Position numbers and translations under genes: made by a program. Below the pieces are notes generated by a model, which was not told the DNA's origin, ran no database searches, and saw only the letters and a program-made list of their open reading frames with translations. From contig JBILGU010000006.1 in NCBI GenBank assembly GCA_044350805.1, positions 67,459-131,458 on the forward strand: DNA of 64,000 bases. The letters are read 5' to 3'. How positions within the stretch are numbered: position 1 is the stretch's first letter; each line of letters begins with the position of its first letter. Positions 35,866 through 45,317 of this stretch are shown piece by piece. The stretch is from UBA6136 sp044350805. Lineage in GTDB: Bacteria > Pseudomonadota > Gammaproteobacteria > Methylococcales > Methylococcaceae.

Positions 35866-38800
35866 CTAGCGATTCTTTATGGCGTTAAACAACTCAAAAG
35901 GATCGCGTTTAAAAATGAAAGTTGTTTTAAGCTTTTCTGTGGGCTTTTCGATCAGCGAAACCGTCCAACTGAAGGCAAGGCCGCTTTGGGTTGCCTGAGC
36001 CAGAAGTTTGAGTAGCGGCCATCGCGCATCTTCAAGATCCTGGCTTGCGTATTTTTTTGCCTTTTCATCGGGGCTTTCGAATTCAATGCCGACATTGGCG
36101 GTGCTTTTAACCCACCAATCCATGGTGATGTCCTGCCAGATGCCTTTCTGGTTGAACCCCAGCGCCGAAGATGCCCCGGTGCGAAGATAGATGAGAGCAG
36201 GCCGAATGGGTTTATCGTTTGCATCAGTCATGGGCATCGTTTGCGGAACCATCTCCGCACGCAACTTGAAGGTCATTGGTTTGGGCTGAGAGTCTTTATC
36301 CCAGAGGGCAATGGTCAGGTTGGAGGCGGCGTTCAGACGGTCCCCCATGTTTTCCGGAATCCGAAAGGCGCGATCAACATCAGGTCGAACAGTCCATCGA
36401 CCATCTTGAATTTCAAAAAGAGTTCCAAAGATGCGTCGAACCTCTATCCAGAATCGCCCGTTGTTCGGGTGAAAAACCGCAGAAATTGCATCCACAGAAA
36501 GTTCTTGGGCGGTCCCGCCCCGCGAATGGTCAAAGGGGAAAAAAGTCATCAAGGGCAGCACTTCTTGGTCCCAAAGTTGTTTCCATTGTCGATCAATGAT
36601 CTGGTTGACGTCATAACGTCCAAAGTCACGGGCTTTTAGGATCGGCGCAACAAAGGGTCCGCGCCAAGATTCAGGAATCGAGAGATCATGCATCCAGCCT
36701 TCGACGAGACGTAATGGCGACCCATCTGCACCCGTCAAAATATCGAACGAAACGCGTCCCATCGGCGAGAGAACGCTTTTGAGCCCCAGGGATGATTGGG
36801 CCTCCTTGTCATGAACTGGCGGGAGTGCGATCTCTGCACCCACGAGCGATTCGTAAAGGGATGCAATGATGCCAACGTAGCGATTGAGTTCGGGGTAGCT
36901 ACCGGCCTGTTCTGCCATAAGCTTTTTGAGGAATGTAAAGTCCTCCAGACGATCGCGAAGCGGTTGGTAATTCGGGCCGGATGGCAGATCCAGAAGAACG
37001 TTTTCCTTCACTCTGACGAGGTTCTGAACAAAAGCGGACCCTGGCCTTTGCAGTTCCTTAAGGTAGGTAACCAGGCGGTCGGGGTCCTGGATCTGAATGG
37101 AAATATTTTTGAAGAAACTCCAGTAGGCATTCGCATAATGCCCTGAGTAAGCGGAAAGATTATGGATGAAAAAATCCACCAGACGCTGGCGTTCCTGAGC
37201 TTCAAGAGGCAAATCATCGATGATGGCCGTCATCGATTCTATGGCGGGTTTGACATTGGATTCAAAGGCCTCGCGGGTCAGGCGCGTATCAATTTGTGCA
37301 TTGTTGATTAAGGAACCCGACTCATCCGTGCTCACACCCAGTGCAATCTTGGTGACGTGTTCTTGTTGATCAAAGAAAATCCAGCCAGGCATCGACCCGC
37401 TTCTTTCATAGTAGGACTTTAGAAGCTCATTCACTTTGGAGCGAGTGACAGCAATGAGCCACTCATTCGTATCAAAATTGTAGTTACTGCTGGAAAACTG
37501 GACGTCGACGATCCCGAGCTTGTTGTTTTCGATGGCTCGTTTTCCCTCTTCACTGATGCTCTGTATCTGCTTGAGCAGATGGTTGAAGTTTTTGGGTGTG
37601 TAGGTTGCCGCAATTTCAGTGGAGGTGATCAGCTTGAGCGCCTGCAGTGTGCCTGGGGCGTTGACTTGCGACTCGGTGGGGAATCGGGACCACTGGTTTA
37701 AGGTCTCCGCGGAAATATGCCCGTGGAGGGTCAACCAAAGGCGCTCTTCATCCAGAAAAGGATATTCCAGGAGCCTTCCCGCCCGGGTAAGGATCGTTCT
37801 GGCCGCGGCCTTGACCTCTTCCAGCTTTTCTTGGGTAATGTAAGGATCATCTGAGATGTCCGATAAATTGTTGATTAACTCGATGCTGCTCTCAGGAAAA
37901 ATGCCACTATTGACCGAGTCGACAACGCCATAGGGTTTCGTTTCAAGCTCGATCAGATCTCTATCATTGGGGTCATCATTGAATTCGATATAGTCCGAAA
38001 CGATTGCTCGGGGCAGCAATTCTTCGACCGCGGCCGTTGGTTCCCCTTCTTTACTGAAAAACTGACCCAGTTCGTTGTGGCGATTGGCATGAAGGATGGC
38101 GAGTAAGCGAATGCTCCGCGAATAGATGCGATCCTGACTTTGAGCCAACTCAAGCCTTGGAATCACATAGGTCTTTCTCAACGTTCTGGCAATTTGATTT
38201 CTGACGGAGTTAGCTTGCGCTGAATAAAACGCAAAATGGTGGTTGGTGAATTCGGTTCCATGTTCAGGAAAACTGAAATCGTTCGTATTGTGATAAAGCT
38301 TTCTGATCGTCGGGTGAGCGATCGACGTGTAATTCTTTGCGGTGATTGTGGGCATCTCCTCGATCAGGCGAGAAGCGCGGGTGATGGTGATGCGCTCATC
38401 GAGGAATACGTAGCCTTGTTGCAGAACGATGAAGGCCAGAATCCCTGCAGCGATCTGGAGATGTTTCTTTGAGAGATAGTCGAGGTAGGAGTCGTTGATC
38501 CTTTCGTTAAGGAAGGGGTTGTTTTCAATGAGGCCAAGGCTTTTATCCCGATGGTCTGAGGAGATAATGCAGACTTTGCGAAGATCGGTCTCGCTGATGT
38601 TGTTTCGGCTACAACCCAGTGCAATGAGTGTCTGCAACGATCCCAGCGTCAGGCTCACGTTGGTCAAAAAGTCGCTGATCTCCACGAAAGATTCCGAAGA
38701 GTCTGTGTTAACCAGAGCGGTCGAGGCATATCGGACATATCCCTCAAGGCCATGGGAAAAATTGGCGACCGGTTTGGCTTCGTTGAGATGGACGTAAAAG

Positions 38801-39498
38801 TCCATTTGATTCTCGATCGCAAAATTCAAAAAGCTATTGAATCCCTTGATGCGGTCCATGTGGGTGAGGACCAGAATCAGTGGAACGGGTCTTTGATTAA
38901 ACTCCGAGAATAGGGCGAGCTTGCCGATCAGTGCATCTGCAATCCATGACTGATTTTCCTCGTTCCCATGCATTAATTCGTGGGCGTTGAGCGTCATGAC
39001 CATATGGGCATTGGCGGGGAGTCGCCGCCAAAGTTTCAGCAGGGCATTCGCATGATCAGTCGTGTTGGCATGAAGGAAGCTTGATGCCAGTTCGATGATG
39101 ACGCTCTCGTTTCCGAGGTACACCTTCATATATTCAGAATCTGCGCTGCTTGGGTGGTAGCGGTAACTTTGAACATCTAGGAAGGCACAATTTGAGATCA
39201 CCGTGCTTTTGCCAGAGCGATCATCACCAAGGACCACATAAACGGGATAGCGCCGAATACGTCGACGCATCTGAAGCGGAATGAGGCGATGAAACGATGA
39301 CCAAATTCGAATCAGAGCATCCGGTGGGATTTCTGGAACACGCCTGAACTCTGCCCACCGAGCCTTTAGGCTTTCCCCGAACTTTCGCCAGATCCACCAC
39401 ACGAGCAAAATCACGACTAGAACCACCACCACTCCGATAAGAAGTGGAATCCAGTGTTCTTGAAGCCAAGGAATGAGGGACGCGAAGGGTATTTTCAC
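35866..39498 (-). CDS. tssM: T6SS membrane complex protein TssM (IcmF family)
   Basis: TssM spans the inner membrane and, with TssL and TssJ, forms the trans-envelope complex. The 1210-residue protein has an N-terminal membrane helix (about residues 17-37), a cytoplasmic NTPase-like domain with an intact Walker A GDDRSGKST at residues 91-99 and VLTHMDRIKG, and another membrane segment near HLQIAAGILAFIVLQQGYV. A long periplasmic part ends in the IcmF/DUF1215-type C-terminal domain. The length is normal. It begins 188 bases after the tssH stop, a gap holding a GC-rich hairpin, so it may have its own promoter. Confidence 0.92.
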   Translation of the reverse strand: MKIPFASLIPWLQEHWIPLLIGVVVVLVVILLVWWIWRKFGESLKARWAEFRRVPEIPPDALIRIWSSFHRLIPLQMRRRIRRYPVYVVLGDDRSGKSTVISNCAFLDVQSYRYHPSSADSEYMKVYLGNESVIIELASSFLHANTTDHANALLKLWRRLPANAHMVMTLNAHELMHGNEENQSWIADALIGKLALFSEFNQRPVPLILVLTHMDRIKGFNSFLNFAIENQMDFYVHLNEAKPVANFSHGLEGYVRYASTALVNTDSSESFVEISDFLTNVSLTLGSLQTLIALGCSRNNISETDLRKVCIISSDHRDKSLGLIENNPFLNERINDSYLDYLSKKHLQIAAGILAFIVLQQGYVFLDERITITRASRLIEEMPTITAKNYTSIAHPTIRKLYHNTNDFSFPEHGTEFTNHHFAFYSAQANSVRNQIARTLRKTYVIPRLELAQSQDRIYSRSIRLLAILHANRHNELGQFFSKEGEPTAAVEELLPRAIVSDYIEFNDDPNDRDLIELETKPYGVVDSVNSGIFPESSIELINNLSDISDDPYITQEKLEEVKAAARTILTRAGRLLEYPFLDEERLWLTLHGHISAETLNQWSRFPTESQVNAPGTLQALKLITSTEIAATYTPKNFNHLLKQIQSISEEGKRAIENNKLGIVDVQFSSSNYNFDTNEWLIAVTRSKVNELLKSYYERSGSMPGWIFFDQQEHVTKIALGVSTDESGSLINNAQIDTRLTREAFESNVKPAIESMTAIIDDLPLEAQERQRLVDFFIHNLSAYSGHYANAYWSFFKNISIQIQDPDRLVTYLKELQRPGSAFVQNLVRVKENVLLDLPSGPNYQPLRDRLEDFTFLKKLMAEQAGSYPELNRYVGIIASLYESLVGAEIALPPVHDKEAQSSLGLKSVLSPMGRVSFDILTGADGSPLRLVEGWMHDLSIPESWRGPFVAPILKARDFGRYDVNQIIDRQWKQLWDQEVLPLMTFFPFDHSRGGTAQELSVDAISAVFHPNNGRFWIEVRRIFGTLFEIQDGRWTVRPDVDRAFRIPENMGDRLNAASNLTIALWDKDSQPKPMTFKLRAEMVPQTMPMTDANDKPIRPALIYLRTGASSALGFNQKGIWQDITMDWWVKSTANVGIEFESPDEKAKKYASQDLEDARWPLLKLLAQATQSGLAFSWTVSLIEKPTEKLKTTFIFKRDPFELFNAIKNR

Positions 39499-39650
39499 GG
39501 GGTTTGCGTTGTCCAGTGGGAGAGGTGGTTGATATCGGAGTACGCTAAAGTATCAACCATCCTCCTTCCGTTTCAGTTTTAAATTCATTCGAAACCGGGG
39601 CCTTGAGCCCCTCATGTTTCCAGTTTGACGATTCGTTATCACGCGAAATG

Positions 39651-39668
39651 CCCCGCCGATGGGCGGGG
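39651..39668 (-). other. GC-rich hairpin between tssH and tssM
   Basis: CCCCGCC (39651-39657) pairs with GGCGGGG (39662-39668) around a four-base loop. It lies 19 bases after the tssH stop in the direction of transcription. Only a short ATTT follows, so it is a poor intrinsic terminator, but it could slow polymerase or protect the upstream mRNA end. Confidence 0.5.
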
Positions 39669-39686
39669 TAGTCATCGCGATACCGA

Positions 39687-42251
39687 TCAACGATTGAAGG
39701 TCAGGTCATCCGCTCCTTCCTGCCAGTCAACTTCGATGCGATTTCCAGGCTCGATTTCAGACCTGAGGAACATGTCCGAGAGGGGATCTTGAACCCGAGA
39801 TTGAATGACGCGCTTGAGAGGTCTTGCACCATAGATGGGATTGAAGCCCCAGGTTGCCAGCTGGTCTCGTGCCGTATCTGTAAATACCAGTTCAACTTCA
39901 CGATCAGCCAGCTTTTTGATCAGCCTTGAAAGTTGGATATCAACAATCGGGCGCATGGTCTCAAGGGTGAGCTGATTGAAGATCAGAATGTCGTCGAGTC
40001 GATTCAGGAATTCGGGGCGGAAATGCGCACGGACCGCGTCCATGATTTGGCTCTGCATTTCCTTGGCCTCTTCCTCTGTTTCGACCGGTTGAATGAACTG
40101 GGAACCCAGATTCGAAGTGAGGAGAATGAGAGTGTTGTTAAAATTGACCGTGTGACCTTGGGAGTCGGTCAACCGCCCTTCATCCAGCATTTGCAGGAAT
40201 AGGTTAAAGACATCCGCATGGGCTTTTTCGACCTCATCAAACAAGAGAACGCTGTAAGGTTTCTGGCGGACGCGGTTTGTTAAAAGCCCACCCTCATCAA
40301 AGCCAACATAACCCGGAGGGGCACCGGTCAGCCGAGAGACCGTGTGCTTTTCCATGTATTCGCTCATATCAAAGCGAAGAATGGAGGCTTCATCTGAAAA
40401 CAGGAATTCGGCGAGTGTTTTAGCCAGCTCCGTTTTACCAACGCCGCTAGGACCAAGCATCAGGAAGGAGCCCATGGGGCGCTTGTCATCCTGAAGATCA
40501 GCCTTGGCGCGTCTCACGGCCTTCGCGATGGAGGTGATTGCGACCTCTTGGCCTACGACTCGTGCGCTCAGCGCGCTTTCAAGGCTCAGCAACCGATCTT
40601 TTTCGCTATCGACGAGTTTGTTGACGGGGATGCCGGTGACTCGGGCGACAGTGTCGGCAATATCCTCTGCTGTGACGCGATTCGCTGACTTTTGAACTGC
40701 GAAAGCCTCTGTATGCCCCCGGTCTGCGAGCAGTTTCTCAGCATTTGGAATGATCTTATGCTCGAGTTCGGCCACCCTTGCGAAATCTTCGGCTTTTATC
40801 TTTTCTTCAAGCTCGGAGCGTGCGGACTCCAACGTTTCGTAGGCTGCCCTGATGTCGTCCATGCTTTTTTGATTGTCTTGCCAAACTGCGGTGAGTTCTT
40901 GGCTCTGAATCTTCAGTGCTTCGATTTCACCCCCGAGTTCGTTGGCTCTGGCCGGATTCTCATTAAGAATGGCCCGCTGTTCAATCTCAAGCTTTCGGAT
41001 CTGTTGATCGATCTGCTCCAGATTGCGGGGTTTCGATGAGAGCCTGATCCTGACGGTTGCCGCAGTTTGATCCATCAGGTCGATGGCCTTATCGGGAAGG
41101 AAACGTTCAGTGATGTAACGCTTGGACAAGTTGACGGCGACCTGAAGGGCTTCGTCCTCGATCAAAACACCGTGGTGGCGTTCATACTTCTCTTCGATGC
41201 CACGGAGGATCGTCAGGGTTTCGTCAATGCTTGGCTCGGGAATCTCGACTTTTTGGAAGCGGCGCATAATGGCCTCGTCCTTTTCAAAGTGCTTTCGGAA
41301 TTCCGCAAAGGTGGTTGCGCCAATCACGGTAAGCTCGCCCCGCGATAGGGCTGGCTTGAGAAGGTTGGCAGCATCCATGGACCCTTCTGCCTTGCCCGCC
41401 CCGATCATCGTGTGGATTTCATCAATGAACAGAATGGCTTTGGGCATGGAAGACAATTCCTCGATCAGCCCTTTAAGCCGTTCTTCGAATTCTCCTCGAT
41501 ACTTAGCGCCAGCAATGAGCTGGCCCATGTCAAGCGCCAGAATCGGTGTATCCCTCAAACTATCGGGGACTGTTTTATTTGCAATGTGAAGGGCGAGCCC
41601 TTCGACGACCGCTGTCTTTCCTACCCCGGGATCCCCTAAAAGCACCGGGTTGTTCTTGAGGCGACGGCAAAGGATCTGAATGGCCAGTCTGATTTCCTCA
41701 TCGCGACCAATGACTGGATCGAGATGCCCATCAATAGCGGCCTGGGTCAAGTTGCGGGTGTATTTTTCGACAAGGCTCCCTTCCTCATCGGATATGTTTC
41801 GATCGCTGCTGAGGACCTTGCGTTTCTCGTCTTCACCGAATGCGGTGATTGCGGCACTTAAGGATGCCTCGTTGGCACCCGCCTGAATCAGGCCCTCTTT
41901 GATCTCTTCCCGTTCTGAGAGTCCCTCAAGCAAATTTTTGAGGCTGATCTTTTTGTTTTGGTTATCGGCCGCAAGGTCTTCTGCACGAATCAGAAGCGCT
42001 TCGAGGTCCCGGCTTATGGGCGTTTGCTGGGCATCACGCAGAGCCTTTGGGAGTTCCGCCATACGGATCTCCAGTTTTAATACCAGCGTGTCTGTTTTTA
42101 TCCCTGCAAGGTCGAAAAATTTGGGGTGATCTGTCTGGAACGCCTGCAGAAGATGCCAAGGGGTCACAAACGAGTGATTCTTCTTTACAGCTATACGGCA
42201 CGCCTTTTCGATGAGGGTTTGGGATGCGGGTGAAAATTTTTCGATGATCAT
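39687..42251 (-). CDS. tssH: T6SS ATPase ClpV/TssH
   Basis: This AAA+ unfoldase disassembles contracted TssB-TssC sheaths. The 854-residue protein has the Clp-type N-domain, a first ATPase module with Walker A GDPGVGKT (206-213) and Walker B ILFIDEIHTM, a coiled middle region of about 120 residues, and a second module with GPSGVGKTELAK and VLLFDEVEKAH. The C-terminal Clp D2 small domain is present (LDDILIFNQLTLE onwards). The gene overlaps the ANL-like gene by four bases (ATGA). No ClpP-interacting loop was sought. Confidence 0.95.
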   Translation of the reverse strand: MIIEKFSPASQTLIEKACRIAVKKNHSFVTPWHLLQAFQTDHPKFFDLAGIKTDTLVLKLEIRMAELPKALRDAQQTPISRDLEALLIRAEDLAADNQNKKISLKNLLEGLSEREEIKEGLIQAGANEASLSAAITAFGEDEKRKVLSSDRNISDEEGSLVEKYTRNLTQAAIDGHLDPVIGRDEEIRLAIQILCRRLKNNPVLLGDPGVGKTAVVEGLALHIANKTVPDSLRDTPILALDMGQLIAGAKYRGEFEERLKGLIEELSSMPKAILFIDEIHTMIGAGKAEGSMDAANLLKPALSRGELTVIGATTFAEFRKHFEKDEAIMRRFQKVEIPEPSIDETLTILRGIEEKYERHHGVLIEDEALQVAVNLSKRYITERFLPDKAIDLMDQTAATVRIRLSSKPRNLEQIDQQIRKLEIEQRAILNENPARANELGGEIEALKIQSQELTAVWQDNQKSMDDIRAAYETLESARSELEEKIKAEDFARVAELEHKIIPNAEKLLADRGHTEAFAVQKSANRVTAEDIADTVARVTGIPVNKLVDSEKDRLLSLESALSARVVGQEVAITSIAKAVRRAKADLQDDKRPMGSFLMLGPSGVGKTELAKTLAEFLFSDEASILRFDMSEYMEKHTVSRLTGAPPGYVGFDEGGLLTNRVRQKPYSVLLFDEVEKAHADVFNLFLQMLDEGRLTDSQGHTVNFNNTLILLTSNLGSQFIQPVETEEEAKEMQSQIMDAVRAHFRPEFLNRLDDILIFNQLTLETMRPIVDIQLSRLIKKLADREVELVFTDTARDQLATWGFNPIYGARPLKRVIQSRVQDPLSDMFLRSEIEPGNRIEVDWQEGADDLTFNR

Positions 42252-43936
42252 GATGGCTCCTGGGGTGTGTCTGATATTACCGATTCTTTGTTCTTAATCT
42301 CGAGCGGTTTCGTATGTAGCAAAGCATTTTTAAAGGCACTCAGTTCCTGGTAAACCTTGACTTGAGACCGGCGCTCCAATTCGCCGTTCAAAAAATTTCT
42401 CTGTATCCATGGCTGGTCAGGTTTACCCGAATCGTCAAAGCGCGGAAGTATTTTGAGTATCTTAATTTCGTCTGGAACACCATCAAGCCCTATTTCGCGT
42501 TCAAGGCGGATCTGAATTTCCTGAACGGGCCTTGGATCCATGAAGGCGAGCAAAACGTAACGCACACCATCGCCATTGTTTGGACTTTCCTGCTCGATCA
42601 CAACGTGCCAGGCATCTGGAGTGGAAAGTGCGAGCATGACCAGATGTTTCGGAAAAGGGACTCCTGAGCGTCCCTTAGGGTATGTACCGAGAAATCGAAA
42701 AGAAGATCCAAATGCGGAAAGTAGGATTGGCGAAGGCAACACTTCGATCTCCTCTCCTGTCGCCACAAGTTGGCAGTAACGACCAAATCCCTGTTTGGCC
42801 TCGCTTTTGGGTGAAACGAGATCGCCTAAATGCCAGGGAACCCCAGTGCTTGGATATATGCCGAAATCATGTGGGGTTGTATCCCATGGGGTTCCGAGGG
42901 TCACGGTACCGCTTTGTCGAGACCAGTGGAGTGATGCGGAGGGCATACCCTCGAGTTTCAATGCGCGAACGATGCCATCCCACGCCATGAAGTCAAGCGA
43001 TTCAAGGGGGTCACGGAACCATCGGGCCCAGGAAGGGGCAGTCTCTAAAGCGGCTTCTTGCCAGCGTTGAGCGACGGACAAGGGGAGGTGAACAACATCG
43101 AAACTTTGTGTAAACAGAGGGCCCTGAACGCCTGCATCATCATCGGCATCCAGACCAACATAATGCGCACCTGCAAAAAGGGCCGCAAGCTCTGCGAGGG
43201 GTGAAAAGGGGCTTTGCTTCTGAAAGCATGCAAAGCGGCTTCCTCTGTTCAGCCCCAAAACGAGAATGGCATCCCGCAGCAAATGTCCAAAAAGAACCCT
43301 GTTGGAGAGCGTTCGGATGCCACCGGAGCCGGGCTGATAGGGGTCAAAAAAGCGAATCGCAGGGGCATCGCTGGGTTGAGATCCGCAGGGGGCGGGCGCC
43401 AATTTGGCTGCGCCCTCGCCCGGGAGGCTGAGGGCCCGAAATTCGTCCGGAAGCGACTGGATAAGATCTCGATCACCGAAGATGTGATCGGGCGCAAGCC
43501 ATGCGATTTCGCGGGTTAAACGGGTTGTACCCTGCGGTATGAGGATTGTCGGAACGAGCCCTGACCTCAGTGCAGCCAGGTGGGCTACCATGCGGGTCAG
43601 GGGGCTTCGGGCAGCAATTGCCAGCGTCTTGCCGGGTTGAAGTAACACTTGTGCCCAGCGTTGATGCAGCATCACGACTTCATCGTGCAGTTTTTGATAG
43701 GTGACCTCAATCGGCTTGCCGGCGATGGTGAAAGTCAACGCCATATATTCGTCGGATTGATGTCGGGCGACGAGATCTCCATATAGATCGAGGTCTCGAT
43801 CAGGAACCGAGATACAGTTAAAGCCTAAACGGGTTCGCCACCAGGTGAACAACGAGACATCATCATGCTGTGTCCCGGGGTCCAGTTGCCAAGGAATGAT
43901 GGCACCTGAGTTTATGGTGTTGTTTTCTTGGGCCAT
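42248..43936 (-). CDS. Adenylate-forming (ANL)-like protein in the T6SS locus, probable pseudoenzyme
   Basis: The 562-residue protein keeps the outline of acyl-CoA synthetases and adenylation domains. An N-terminal substrate-fold segment (VTYQKLHDEVVMLHQRWAQ, PGKTLAIAARSPL, HLAALRSGLVPTILIP, about residues 78-134) and a C-terminal subdomain with LLAFMDPRPVQEIQIRLE and EIKILKILPRFDDSGKPD are both visible. The ATP loop (usually SGTTGxPKG) should lie near residues 202-215, where the sequence is PGSGGIRTLSNRVLF and lacks the signature. The start at 43936 is chosen over an upstream TTG because it clears the preceding stop. It is coupled to tssH. Its role in secretion is unknown. Confidence 0.65.
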   Translation of the reverse strand: MAQENNTINSGAIIPWQLDPGTQHDDVSLFTWWRTRLGFNCISVPDRDLDLYGDLVARHQSDEYMALTFTIAGKPIEVTYQKLHDEVVMLHQRWAQVLLQPGKTLAIAARSPLTRMVAHLAALRSGLVPTILIPQGTTRLTREIAWLAPDHIFGDRDLIQSLPDEFRALSLPGEGAAKLAPAPCGSQPSDAPAIRFFDPYQPGSGGIRTLSNRVLFGHLLRDAILVLGLNRGSRFACFQKQSPFSPLAELAALFAGAHYVGLDADDDAGVQGPLFTQSFDVVHLPLSVAQRWQEAALETAPSWARWFRDPLESLDFMAWDGIVRALKLEGMPSASLHWSRQSGTVTLGTPWDTTPHDFGIYPSTGVPWHLGDLVSPKSEAKQGFGRYCQLVATGEEIEVLPSPILLSAFGSSFRFLGTYPKGRSGVPFPKHLVMLALSTPDAWHVVIEQESPNNGDGVRYVLLAFMDPRPVQEIQIRLEREIGLDGVPDEIKILKILPRFDDSGKPDQPWIQRNFLNGELERRSQVKVYQELSAFKNALLHTKPLEIKNKESVISDTPQEPS

Positions 43937-43955
43937 GTCATTCTCTAGTTGCTGC

Positions 43956-44345
43956 TCAGGCTGAATCAGTGGATGCAATCTGACCGGCGAAGGTAATGCT
44001 AATCTGTCCGCCCCAAGTGCAGATACATTTGCATGTGCTGTCGAGCGTAGGCATGAATCCCGTGGTGACGGAGGTGCTTCCCGTGATCCAGGGGGCGACC
44101 GTCATGGGGATGCAGGGCATCGGGGTGAGCACGCCTAAGGCTGCTGCCGTGGCAGCGGCGACCGTGGGATTGGCAATACTCATACACGTGCCGAAGGTCG
44201 GAATATTGACGAGCGGGGCAAAGTTCATGATGGTCCCCACCGTGAGCATTGACGACACCATCGCCGTCGGTGTCACGGTCAAGGGGGCCGGAGCTGCACC
44301 GAAAGTACAAGTCATAAGGGCCGATGTGACACAAATCTGAGGCAT
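43956..44345 (-). CDS. DUF4280 PAAR-like spike-tip protein
   Basis: The 129-residue protein matches the DUF4280 (PAAR-like) family. Typical blocks are LMTCTFGAAPAPLTV, NIPTFGTCMSIANPTVAA, LGVLTPMPCIPMTVAPW and CKCICTWGGQISITFAGQ. PAAR-like proteins sharpen the VgrG spike and may carry effectors; Cys residues at several positions could bind metal as PAAR does. There is no C-terminal toxin extension, so it is a bare tip. It is co-transcribed with the TssA-like gene (seven-base gap). Confidence 0.88.
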   Translation of the reverse strand: MPQICVTSALMTCTFGAAPAPLTVTPTAMVSSMLTVGTIMNFAPLVNIPTFGTCMSIANPTVAAATAAALGVLTPMPCIPMTVAPWITGSTSVTTGFMPTLDSTCKCICTWGGQISITFAGQIASTDSA

Positions 44346-44352
44346 CTTGGTC

Positions 44353-45303
44353 CTAAGGATTCATCTCAAGGTTGAGGAAGGCTTCCATGTCGACCTTATA
44401 AAGACTATGGAGTGATTGGAACTGCGGCGTTTCCCGCATCTCGAGCATCTCATAGATCTCCGCAATTCGCGGGGTCATGAGCGAAAAGAAACGTGAGAAC
44501 AGCGAGGGTAAATAAAGCCGAGGATCAAACTGCTCGATGATTTCCATGATGTCGGAAACAATGACGGCCGCCTTGACCATGTCCCCGCTTTCCATCACCC
44601 GTTCGAAAAGTTCAAGCTTCTGGATCAGGATCTCGAGATGCACGGATCCGCCAACAACACTCCCGCCCAAAGGGCCTAATCCGGATCTGGTCTCGCTTTT
44701 TTCCTCGTTCGCGTCCTCTAATACCTCTTCCTGAGGTTGCTCGGGGACAGGGAGTTTTTTTCCGAATTCGCCGAGCCAGTTGCTGATTTCTGTGAGCTTG
44801 CTGCTTGGGTCACCCGCCAACTCCTCGCCAATGACCTCTCGTATTGCATGTCCAATGGAACTGACCTCTTTTTGGAGAGCGGAAAGGTCCTGGAGGCTAA
44901 AAGTCGTTAACCACCGCGTCCAAGTTTCTCCAGCTTCAAGCTCGGCCCGCTCAAAATCAATTCTGAGTTGCGAAAAAATCCACGAGAGACTGCTTTTAGC
45001 GTATCGATCGCGTTTTGATTCTGGTCCAATGCCTGCCCATTTTTCCTTGAGCAGCACAGCAATCGATTGCAGGAGCTCCGTGGCACCCAGAACCCCTGAC
45101 TCCCGTGCCTCACCATAGAGCCCATAAATGACGATACGGATATCAAAAATCTGCTTCTCTGAGAGGTTTCTTGCAAGCTCCAACAGCCCGGGATAATCCT
45201 CCGCTTCGGCCAAAGCACGCATGCTTTCAAGATCTGGGTCACCGATCTCAAGCCCTTGTGGCACCGTCTCCGGTGAAAGCCCTTCTAGGAATTCAAAGCT
45301 CAT
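44353..45303 (-). CDS. TssA-like T6SS baseplate/cap protein
   Basis: The 316-residue protein resembles the ImpA N-terminal domain of TssA, which primes tail assembly. The helical block LLELARNLSEKQIFDIRIVI, then ESGVLGATELLQSIAVLLKEKW and the GPESKRDRYAKSSLSW region fit the family, and the C-terminal LPSLFSRFFSLMTPRI recalls the TssA end. The middle (about residues 180-215) is acidic and low in complexity. Sequence similarity is modest, so identity as TssA rather than another ImpA-related protein is inferred. Confidence 0.6.
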   Translation of the reverse strand: MSFEFLEGLSPETVPQGLEIGDPDLESMRALAEAEDYPGLLELARNLSEKQIFDIRIVIYGLYGEARESGVLGATELLQSIAVLLKEKWAGIGPESKRDRYAKSSLSWIFSQLRIDFERAELEAGETWTRWLTTFSLQDLSALQKEVSSIGHAIREVIGEELAGDPSSKLTEISNWLGEFGKKLPVPEQPQEEVLEDANEEKSETRSGLGPLGGSVVGGSVHLEILIQKLELFERVMESGDMVKAAVIVSDIMEIIEQFDPRLYLPSLFSRFFSLMTPRIAEIYEMLEMRETPQFQSLHSLYKVDMEAFLNLEMNP

Positions 45304-45317
45304 GGCACGCTCCAGTA

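Noticed and set aside
43996..44340. 114-codon + strand frame covering the DUF4280 gene
   Set aside because: It mirrors the - strand gene almost end to end, has no ribosome site in context, and DUF4280 is a clear family match.
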